A DNA stretch of 64,000 nt from contig JBIQIY010000009.1 in the NCBI GenBank assembly GCA_044507775.1, positions 132,555 through 196,554 of the forward strand, written 5' to 3'. The notes beneath the pieces were generated by a model. That model ran no database searches. It had not been told where the DNA came from and worked only from the letters and a program-made list of their open reading frames with translations. This DNA comes from Chryseosolibacter sp044507775 (GTDB taxonomy: Bacteria; Bacteroidota; Bacteroidia; Cytophagales; Cyclobacteriaceae). Positions 8,943 to 15,952 of the stretch are shown here, piece after piece (positions within the stretch are counted from its first letter, which is position 1; the number at the start of each line of letters is the position of its first letter). The position numbers were made by a program, and so were the translations under genes.

Positions 8943-8959
8943 TTGACACTAATTGTCAA
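8943..8959. promoter_or_regulatory. dyad TTGACA-N5-TGTCAA upstream of rmuC
   Basis: A perfect 6+6 inverted repeat with a 5-base spacer, 62 bases before the rmuC start in the only sizeable divergent spacer of this part. It has the shape of a dimeric repressor operator. No regulator gene is adjacent, so its role is unproven. Confidence 0.35.
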
Positions 8960-9021
8960 AATATAGTTGGATCTTTCCGGACCGTATGGTTTAACTTGTT
9001 GGATCGATTTACTATTTGCCC

Positions 9022-10491
9022 ATGACATTGACAGTGATACTCCTTGCGCTTGTGATCGTTTTGCTGATCACCAACACGTGGTTGATATTGCGTTCAGCCC
9101 AGGCATCCCGGCCGTTAGAATTACAAAGAGAACTCATCAAAATGGCTGCGGACCTCGCGAGGCTTGATCCGCTGCTGAGGGAAGAGTTCTCACGCAATCG
9201 CGTGGAAACGCAGCGGAATGCAAAAGAAAGCCGCGAGGAGTCAGGCAGCGCGTTCAGATCCTTCCGCGAGTGCCTCGACGTCTCTTTCAAAGACACCAAG
9301 GAGGAACTCTCCAAGTCGCTCAAGTCATTTGAAGATCGCTTCTCGGAAAACGTCCGGGAGTTCAACGAACTACAGCGTCAGAAGTTCGATGACCTCTTCA
9401 ACAAGCAGGCTCATATAAAATCCGAGACAGAGCAAAGACTCGAAAGGATCCGCGAGGTAGTCGACAACAACCTCCAGAAAATGCAGGACCAGAATTCCAG
9501 CAAGCTGGATCAAATGCGCGCGACCGTTGAGGAGAAACTGGAATCGACGCTGGAAAAAAGGTTCAACGAATCTTTCCAGGTTATCAGCAACCGCCTTGAC
9601 CAGGTCCACCAGGGTCTGGGTGAGATGCAAAAACTTGCCACGGGCGTCGGCGATTTGAAGAAAGTCCTCACAAATGTAAAGACGCGTGGAAACCTGGGAG
9701 AGATTCAGCTGGGCGGTATCCTGGAGGAAATATTCTCTCCGGAGCAATACGAAAAAAACGCAACGGTCAAGCCCGGAAGCATGGAGCGTGTCGAATACGC
9801 TATCAAATTGCCCGGACGCGGAACGGACAACAGCCCCCTGCTCCTGCCTATCGATTCAAAATTCCCGAATGAAGATTATCAACGGCTTGTGGAGGTGTAC
9901 GAAAATATGGCGAATTGCACGCCCAAAGAGATCGATGACGCAATCCGGCAATTTGAATACTCGATCAAAAAGAACGCGAAGGACATCCGCGACAAGTATC
10001 TGAACCCCCCTCTCACTTCGGATTTCGCCATCATGTTCGTTCCAACGGAAGGCCTGTATGCAGAAATATTGAGACGAACAGGCCTGTTCGAGTTTCTACA
10101 GCGTGAATACCGCGTGACAGTCGTGGGCCCGACAAACCTGGTCGCATTCCTCAGCAGCCTGCAGATGGGCTTCCGAACACTGGCGATCGAAAAAAGATCG
10201 AGCGATGTGTGGCAGATACTCGGAGCGGTGAAGACACAGTTCGGAGACTTTGGAAAGATCCTGGAAAAAACGAAGAAGAAGTTGCAGGAAGCTACCAATG
10301 TAATTGACAGCGCCAGCACGAGGTCGCGCGTGATTGAGCGAAAACTGCGCAACGTCCAGGAACTGCCAGGAGAAGATGCGATGGTATTGATCGGTAAGCC
10401 CGAAGACCTCGATCCGGAGGAAACTGACGGCGTATCGGTTGAAGCCGACGACGAGAAAGATCTGCAGTTGCCGTTCCGGACACCCGACTAA
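9022..10491 (+). CDS. rmuC: DNA recombination protein RmuC
   Basis: A 489-residue RmuC family protein, thought to limit inversions at short inverted repeats. Layout: one N-terminal membrane helix (about 3-22, LTVILLALVIVLLITNTWLIL), a long charged coiled coil (about 35-200), then the conserved RmuC nuclease-like domain (about 210-440) with the hallmark TRGNLGEIQLGGILEEIFSPEQYE, LPIDSKFPNEDY and FVPTEGLYAEIL. ATG 9022 is used; a TTG at 9016 in the same frame is less likely. Acidic C-terminal tail. An operator-like dyad lies upstream. Confidence 0.95.
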   Translation: MTLTVILLALVIVLLITNTWLILRSAQASRPLELQRELIKMAADLARLDPLLREEFSRNRVETQRNAKESREESGSAFRSFRECLDVSFKDTKEELSKSLKSFEDRFSENVREFNELQRQKFDDLFNKQAHIKSETEQRLERIREVVDNNLQKMQDQNSSKLDQMRATVEEKLESTLEKRFNESFQVISNRLDQVHQGLGEMQKLATGVGDLKKVLTNVKTRGNLGEIQLGGILEEIFSPEQYEKNATVKPGSMERVEYAIKLPGRGTDNSPLLLPIDSKFPNEDYQRLVEVYENMANCTPKEIDDAIRQFEYSIKKNAKDIRDKYLNPPLTSDFAIMFVPTEGLYAEILRRTGLFEFLQREYRVTVVGPTNLVAFLSSLQMGFRTLAIEKRSSDVWQILGAVKTQFGDFGKILEKTKKKLQEATNVIDSASTRSRVIERKLRNVQELPGEDAMVLIGKPEDLDPEETDGVSVEADDEKDLQLPFRTPD

Positions 10492-10512
10492 ATTTTATCC
10501 GATGGGCTCGCA

Positions 10513-11619
10513 TCAGTAAATCCGTCCGATCGAATTGGCAATTAATCTTTTCATCTCGAGCGCATCGATGATCCCTTGCTTGCTATAAATGATCTTTCCT
10601 CCGGGGGCGATCAGTAACGTATAGGGTAGGGCTCCTTCCCACGCCGGATCGATCGCTTCTATGAATGCATACCGGTCACCTTTGATGATATAGTTTGTCA
10701 TCGAGGCTTGTTTCTTCTTTAGAAAGTTTAGTGCGTTCTGTTTCCGGTCAAGGTCGTCAAAGGAAACGGAGACCAGCTCAAACTCGCGATTGCGGTACAT
10801 CCGGTGCATGTCGACGAAAGAAGGAAACTCGACTACACAGGGTCCACACCAGGTTGCCCACATATTGACAAGCTTATAATTGATACCCTCGTTCCGGAGG
10901 ATGTTTTTCAATTGTCCCGGATCGATTTCGTCGATGCTCACGGGCTCTTTGGCATACTTTGCAATTTCGGAATTCGCATACGCCCGTTTATCCGGCCACT
11001 TGATGGAGCAGCCGAATGTTTTGGTCTTATCCACCGGCACAGGCTTTCCCGCAAGGAGGGCTTCGATAGCCACGCGTGTGTCGTGCGTTTTGGCAGTGCC
11101 AGGCTTTTCGCCATCATCGATGCGCCCGGAGTAGCGAAGCTTTCTGCCGGCATCGAAGATGAAGACGTGCGGCGTGGCCTGCGGTCCATATTGCATGGAC
11201 ACTTTCGAGTTTTCTCCGTCATAGAGGTATGGATAATGGATACCCTTGTCACGGGCCCGGATCTTCATCTCTTCAAAACTATCGCCGAGATCAGTATAGC
11301 CCATTTCCCCCAATGTTACTGCCTCCGGGTCATTGGGTGAAATCGCCACTACGGCCACCCCCTTGTCATGATAGTCAGCGTACAGTTGCTTGATGCGGTC
11401 TTCGTATGCCTGAGCCGTTGGACAGTGGTTGCAGGTGAAAATGATCACCAGGACACGGGACGCGGAAAAATCTTTCAATGAATATGTTTTCCCGTCCGTT
11501 GCAGGCAGGGAGAACGCAGGTGCGTCCGACCCGATAGGGAGAGGCGCAGGATCAGCCGCAGCGATCAGGTTAAGAACCGAAAAAAGTAACAGAGATGTCG
11601 GGAAAAGACCTTTTCTCAT
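10513..11619 (-). CDS. secreted tandem thioredoxin-fold protein (AhpC/TSA-like + TlpA-like)
   Basis: A 368-residue exported protein with two thioredoxin-fold domains in one chain. After a signal peptide (1-21), domain one (about 28-195) looks like a redoxin/AhpC-TSA domain with Cys63-x-x-Cys66 (TCNHCP) and the cis-Pro segment GPQATPHVFIFD. Domain two (about 225-368) looks like TlpA/ResA with MWATWCGPCVVEFPSF (Cys258, Cys261). A further Cys204 sits in the linker (TFGCSIKW). This suggests a periplasmic thiol reductant or peroxidase whose second domain could recycle the first; that is inference. Single gene, divergent from the GroES-like gene. Confidence 0.85.
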   Translation of the reverse strand: MRKGLFPTSLLLFSVLNLIAAADPAPLPIGSDAPAFSLPATDGKTYSLKDFSASRVLVIIFTCNHCPTAQAYEDRIKQLYADYHDKGVAVVAISPNDPEAVTLGEMGYTDLGDSFEEMKIRARDKGIHYPYLYDGENSKVSMQYGPQATPHVFIFDAGRKLRYSGRIDDGEKPGTAKTHDTRVAIEALLAGKPVPVDKTKTFGCSIKWPDKRAYANSEIAKYAKEPVSIDEIDPGQLKNILRNEGINYKLVNMWATWCGPCVVEFPSFVDMHRMYRNREFELVSVSFDDLDRKQNALNFLKKKQASMTNYIIKGDRYAFIEAIDPAWEGALPYTLLIAPGGKIIYSKQGIIDALEMKRLIANSIGRIY

Positions 11620-11729
11620 ATTTCAGTGATTTATGCAACTAAAGTTAAGGAATGTCGGCCGAAGTTTTTTCGGATGTTTCCCCGGAAATGTTTTTATGCG
11701 ACATTTGCGCTTTAAGAATCGAGAAGATC

Positions 11730-12104
11730 ATGAAAATAACATCCGATAATCGCCTCCGCAAGCTGATCGTTGTCGGCGACCGCGTGCTGATACAGCCCGT
11801 CAAGCAGACCGATAAAACGGAAAGCGGCCTGTACCTGCCGCCCGGTGTTCAGGAGAAAGAAAAAATCCAAAGCGGCTATGTGATCAAGGTTGGGCCCGGT
11901 TATCCGCTTCCGCTGCCGGCCGACGAAGATGAAATGTGGAAAGGCAAGGAGGAGCAGGTGAAATATCTTCCGTTGCAGGCGCAGGAGGGCGACCTGGCGA
12001 TCTTTCTGCAGCGCGGTGCCGTGGAAGTGATTTACGAAAAAGAAAAATACTTCATCGTTCCTCAGGCATCGATTTTGATGCTTGAAAGGGAAGAAGACCT
12101 CTGA
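11730..12104 (+). CDS. GroES-like co-chaperonin family protein
   Basis: A 124-residue protein with the Cpn10 fold signature: VVGDRVLIQPVKQTDKTESGLYLPPGVQEKEKIQSG and YVIKVGPG near the start. Between strands it carries an extra acidic/aromatic stretch (PADEDEMWKGKEEQVKYLPLQA) absent from standard 95-residue GroES. No groEL gene follows, so this is probably a diverged paralogue rather than the main GroES. ATG 11730 gives the family N-terminus; the frame is open upstream to ATG 11652. The next gene starts 13 bases downstream and is probably co-transcribed. Confidence 0.75.
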   Translation: MKITSDNRLRKLIVVGDRVLIQPVKQTDKTESGLYLPPGVQEKEKIQSGYVIKVGPGYPLPLPADEDEMWKGKEEQVKYLPLQAQEGDLAIFLQRGAVEVIYEKEKYFIVPQASILMLEREEDL

Positions 12105-12117
12105 TACTTTCTGAAAA

Positions 12118-12327
12118 ATGGCGGGACTTTCATTTGATGTACTTCGCACGGGTAAAAAATACCGACTCGTCAACTTCGGCGAGCGGCACGAATTCGTTGT
12201 TGAAAACGTGCTGGGCAACGGCGATTTCAAGGTAAAGGACCTCCTGACTCTCGAGCGGTTCCGCTTGAAAGAACTCATCACCTATGGAAAGGGCAAGGAC
12301 TTTCTGCTTGAGGAAATCACGGGCTAG
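12118..12327 (+). CDS. conserved small protein of unknown function
   Basis: A 69-residue, charged, soluble protein (MAGLSFDVLRTGKKYRLVNF...). The pattern of short strands (KKYRLVNF, HEFVVENV, FKVKDLLT) suggests a small beta-barrel. No family recognised. It starts 13 bases after the GroES-like gene in the same direction, so a shared transcript is likely and the two products may work together. Confidence 0.7.
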   Translation: MAGLSFDVLRTGKKYRLVNFGERHEFVVENVLGNGDFKVKDLLTLERFRLKELITYGKGKDFLLEEITG

Positions 12328-12360
12328 AGAAGGCAGGCGCTTTATAAAACATCAATTATC

Positions 12361-13815
12361 ATGAAACGAGCAACAACCCTGATTTTACTTCTGATCACTT
12401 TTGCAGGATTTGCCCAGCAGAATGAGCCCGACGATTTTCTTACAAAAGAATTCCACGCCGAGCGCCGGCAGAAACTGCGGGAAAGTCTCCCGGCTAATTC
12501 TGTGGCGGTTTTTTTCGCCAACCCGGTCAGGAACCGTTCGAATGACGTCGACTATACCTATCACCAGGACCCCGATTTTTTCTACCTCACAGGATATCGG
12601 GAACCCAATGCGCTGCTCTTCGTTTTCAAGGAACAACAGACAGCCGCAAACGGTCAGCGCTATGATGAAATACTTTTTGTCCAGCCGAGAAATGCCTACC
12701 GCGAAATGTGGGACGGACGACGGCTCGGAATAGAAGGAGCAAAGGCGCGACTGGGATTTCAGCAAGCCTTTGACAACATCGAGTTCCAGAAATACAGCGT
12801 CGACTTCAGCAAGTTCGACCAGATCCTGTTCTTCGACTTCAAGAATGATGTGCGTGACGACGGGGAGGACCCGGCAGACCTGTTCGATCTGATTCAACAA
12901 TTCAAGGTCAAAGTAAATTATCCCTCTCCTGACAACACCGTCGTGAGTCGCGAGCCACGCCGAAACAACCTGAACACCCGGGACCTCGATCCGGTTATGG
13001 AGAAGCTGCGCGGCATCAAAACGAAGGAAGAACTGGAAATGATCCGGCGGGCGGTGCGCATCTCATGCGCCGGTCAGGTCGAGGTAATGAAAGCGATGAA
13101 ACCGGGGATGTCCGAGCGAGAAGTGCAGGGCATCCACGAGTTTGTGTTTAAGAAATACCAGGCGGAAGATATCGGATATCCCTCCATTGTCGGAGGTGGT
13201 CACAATGGATGTATTCTTCACTACGGTGACAATTACAAGCCCAACATTACGACGAATGAACTAGTGCTCATGGATCTCGGAGCGGAATATCACGGATATA
13301 CAGCCGACATCACCCGAACGATTCCGGCGAATGGGAAATTCACGCCGGAGCAAAAACAGATCTACAACCTCGTATTGAAGGCACAGGAAGAGGCCATGAA
13401 GATCTGCAGACCGGGAACAACTTTTGCGCAGCTAACATTGGCCACGAAGCAAACGGTAAACAAGGGCCTGGCTGAGCTGGGTATCATCCGGAATGAGAAC
13501 GAACAGCATTTGTATTATCCACACGGTTGTTGCCACCACATCGGGCTGGATGTACACGACCGCGGTGAGACGGAGGTGCTAAAGGAAAATATGGTCATAA
13601 CGATAGAACCCGGTATTTACATCCCGGAAAATTCCGACTGCGATAAAAGGTGGTGGGGAATTGCTGTGAGGATCGAGGACGACTTTCTCCTCACGCGCGA
13701 CGGCTACGAGCACCTGTCAATTTCCGCACCGCGCAAAGCCGAAGATATCGAAGCTACGATGAAGCTACCCAGCCCGCTGGATGATTTTATCCTCCCGGCG
13801 TTACAGGGAAAATAA
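12361..13815 (+). CDS. secreted Xaa-Pro aminopeptidase (M24B)
   Basis: A 484-residue aminopeptidase P-type enzyme that removes an N-terminal residue preceding proline. A signal peptide (MKRATTLILLLITFAGFAQQ) implies export. The creatinase-like N-terminal domain spans about 25-200, the pita-bread domain 210-465. Metal ligands are all visible: Asp305 and Asp316 (DLGAEYHGYTADITRT), His392 (HGCCHHIGLDVHD), Glu416 (TIEPGIY) and Glu439 (AVRIEDD). E. coli PepP is cytoplasmic, so export is a Bacteroidota variation. Gap of 33 bases from the preceding small gene; a hairpin follows. Confidence 0.92.
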   Translation: MKRATTLILLLITFAGFAQQNEPDDFLTKEFHAERRQKLRESLPANSVAVFFANPVRNRSNDVDYTYHQDPDFFYLTGYREPNALLFVFKEQQTAANGQRYDEILFVQPRNAYREMWDGRRLGIEGAKARLGFQQAFDNIEFQKYSVDFSKFDQILFFDFKNDVRDDGEDPADLFDLIQQFKVKVNYPSPDNTVVSREPRRNNLNTRDLDPVMEKLRGIKTKEELEMIRRAVRISCAGQVEVMKAMKPGMSEREVQGIHEFVFKKYQAEDIGYPSIVGGGHNGCILHYGDNYKPNITTNELVLMDLGAEYHGYTADITRTIPANGKFTPEQKQIYNLVLKAQEEAMKICRPGTTFAQLTLATKQTVNKGLAELGIIRNENEQHLYYPHGCCHHIGLDVHDRGETEVLKENMVITIEPGIYIPENSDCDKRWWGIAVRIEDDFLLTRDGYEHLSISAPRKAEDIEATMKLPSPLDDFILPALQGK

Positions 13816-13821
13816 ACAAGC

Positions 13822-13851
13822 GTCGATCACGCGGAGCGCCCGCGTGACGAC
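13822..13851. terminator. GC-rich hairpin after the aminopeptidase gene
   Basis: GTCG-A-TCACGCG pairs with CGCGTGACGAC around a 7-base loop (11 pairs, one bulged A). No T-tract follows; it may end the aminopeptidase message or shield the response-regulator start 31 bases downstream. Confidence 0.45.
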
Positions 13852-13881
13852 TCCGGCGCGCACCCATTAACGAGGCAAGAC

Positions 13882-14565
13882 ATGAAAGTGCTGATCGTTG
13901 AAGACAACCGTGAGCTCGCGGAGAATATTCAGGATTTTCTCGTCCGGGAAGGCTATGTATGCGAAGTCTGTTCTACCGAGGAGGACGCCCGGAAAAGACT
14001 CGAGTCCTACCAGTATGATTCCGTCATCCTGGACATCATGTTACCGGATGGCAACGGGCTACGACTTCTGCAACATCTGAAAACACAAAAAATCCAGTCG
14101 GGAGTGCTGATCATCTCCGCCCGAAATTCGCTGGATGACAAAGTTAACGGGCTCGAGTTAGGCGCAGATGACTACCTCACCAAGCCATTCCACCTGAGCG
14201 AGCTTCATGCGAGGCTGAAGGCGATCTATAGAAGAAAAAATCTCCAGGGAGATTCAGTCGTTTCCTTCCAGGATATCAGTATCAATACCGAATCGATGGA
14301 AGCGCGTGTGAACGAACATCTCCTCGACCTGACGAAAAAGGAATTTGATCTCTTGCTTTATTTCCTCGTAAACAAGAACCGCGTTCTGACACGGCAGTCG
14401 ATTGCGGAACATTTGTGGGGTGATTACACGGACAATCTCTCGAACTTCGACTTTGTCTATCAGCACGTAAAAAATCTGCGCAAGAAAATTACTGCCGCAA
14501 ACGGACGCGACTACATCGGCACTGTCTACGGATTAGGGTACAAGTTTGACACCAACAAGGCATGA
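13882..14565 (+). CDS. OmpR/PhoB-type response regulator
   Basis: A 227-residue two-component regulator. Receiver domain 1-118: acidic pair Glu7/Asp8, phospho-acceptor Asp51 (VILDIMLPDGNG), Ser79 (IISAR), Lys101 (YLTKPFH). The winged-helix DNA-binding domain is about 130-225, with RQSIAEHLWGDY and the C-terminal YIGTVYGLGYKF hairpin. Its stop overlaps the kinase start by four bases (ATGA), so the pair is coupled. The TonB receptor gene begins 128 bases beyond the kinase and is the obvious candidate target. Confidence 0.95.
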   Translation: MKVLIVEDNRELAENIQDFLVREGYVCEVCSTEEDARKRLESYQYDSVILDIMLPDGNGLRLLQHLKTQKIQSGVLIISARNSLDDKVNGLELGADDYLTKPFHLSELHARLKAIYRRKNLQGDSVVSFQDISINTESMEARVNEHLLDLTKKEFDLLLYFLVNKNRVLTRQSIAEHLWGDYTDNLSNFDFVYQHVKNLRKKITAANGRDYIGTVYGLGYKFDTNKA

Positions 14566-15824
14566 GGCTGCTCGATAAATTCACGATCTGGTTCATTGTT
14601 ATTACCAGTCTCGTATTGGTGGCAGGGGGTCTGATCGTCTTCACACGTGTTCAGTATGAGGTCGATCAGGAGGCAATCCGTCGTATTAAGAGCAACATTG
14701 ACAACATTGCTTCGCAGTTAGAACAGGGCAAATCCGTTGCGGAGGTAAAGAGTGAATACGTCGAGATAACGGAGATCGATCCGCGGGAGCCGGAGATCGA
14801 CATTAATGTCTATGATACGATGGCCGTCTACCGCCCGCGCATGCAGGCTCTTGACCGCAAGCTGACGGTGGAATCCTCCTATCATATCGGCGGAAAGCAC
14901 TACAAAGTATCCATGTACGATTTTGTCGCCGAGCCCGATGAGATAGCGGACGGCGTAATCGAATCTCTGGCGTGGATATTTCTAATCCTGCTAGTCATCG
15001 TGGGCCTCACAAACCTGATGATCTCGCGCCGCATCCTATCGCCCTTTCATCAAACGCTCAAGGCAATCCAGCGGTTTTCCCTGAAGGCGGGGAGCGATAT
15101 CAACTTTCCTGCTACACGCACGCGCGAATTCCAGCAACTGAATTACTTCCTGATGAAGATGACGGGGAAGGCGCGGGCGGATTATCGGGCGCTGAAAGAG
15201 TTTACAGAAAATGCCTCACACGAATTGCAAACTCCGCTGGCGGTCATTCGCGGCAAACTCGAGTTGCTACTGGAATCTCCCTTGACTGAAGAACAAGGGA
15301 ACCAGATCCTCTCCGCGCTTGGCTCGATCGAAAAGCTTTCCAAGATCAATCACTCGTTAACGCTGCTGAACAAACTTGAGAACCAGGAGTTCACAGCGGT
15401 TAATCCCATTGATTTTAGCGCGCACGTGAAGTCGATCCTGAATGACTTGTCCGAGTTGATGGTGATGAAATCGATTGCAGTGAAAGAACATATCGCTGAA
15501 AATGTTCACGTCGTGATTCATCCTTCGCTGGCGGACATCATGATTACAAATTTGCTCAGCAACGCGATCCGGCACAACATGGAGGGCGGCAATGTCGAGA
15601 TCGACCTCACATCGGAGAGGCTATTGATTGTTAATACCGGCCTTCCTCCTGTAATGCCGCTCGAAGAAACTTTTCATCGATTCAAGCGCGCCAGTCATGA
15701 TAGCGACTCAGTCGGTCTCGGGCTCGCAATCGTCAAACAAATCTGCGACGTTACCGGATTGAGCATCGATTACGTCTATGAGAACAAGCGGCACCGCGTC
15801 ACAGTGACCTTTCGCGTGGTCTAG
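14562..15824 (+). CDS. sensor histidine kinase partner of the response regulator
   Basis: A 420-residue inner-membrane kinase: helix 8-28, periplasmic sensor region about 29-133, helix 134-152, short linker, then HisKA with His220 (ENASHELQTPLAVIRG) and an ATP domain with the N box (ITNLLSNAIRHN, Asn330/Asn334) and GLGLAI (385-390). The G1 box reads IVNTGLP, with Asn in place of the usual Asp of DxG; this occurs in other Bacteroidota kinases, so activity is still expected. The sensed signal is unknown; the small sensor domain matches nothing I recognise. Confidence 0.93.
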   Translation: MRLLDKFTIWFIVITSLVLVAGGLIVFTRVQYEVDQEAIRRIKSNIDNIASQLEQGKSVAEVKSEYVEITEIDPREPEIDINVYDTMAVYRPRMQALDRKLTVESSYHIGGKHYKVSMYDFVAEPDEIADGVIESLAWIFLILLVIVGLTNLMISRRILSPFHQTLKAIQRFSLKAGSDINFPATRTREFQQLNYFLMKMTGKARADYRALKEFTENASHELQTPLAVIRGKLELLLESPLTEEQGNQILSALGSIEKLSKINHSLTLLNKLENQEFTAVNPIDFSAHVKSILNDLSELMVMKSIAVKEHIAENVHVVIHPSLADIMITNLLSNAIRHNMEGGNVEIDLTSERLLIVNTGLPPVMPLEETFHRFKRASHDSDSVGLGLAIVKQICDVTGLSIDYVYENKRHRVTVTFRVV

Positions 15825-15952
15825 CGACCACTCATCCAAGTTTCTAATAAACTTCAAGATTCCTTCAAAATGTTTGCAACTGCACTTCAAACTGTATTGT
15901 GATATTTGCGTTATAGTAAGATTGGCAAAGAATTTTTCGACAAACAAATAAT

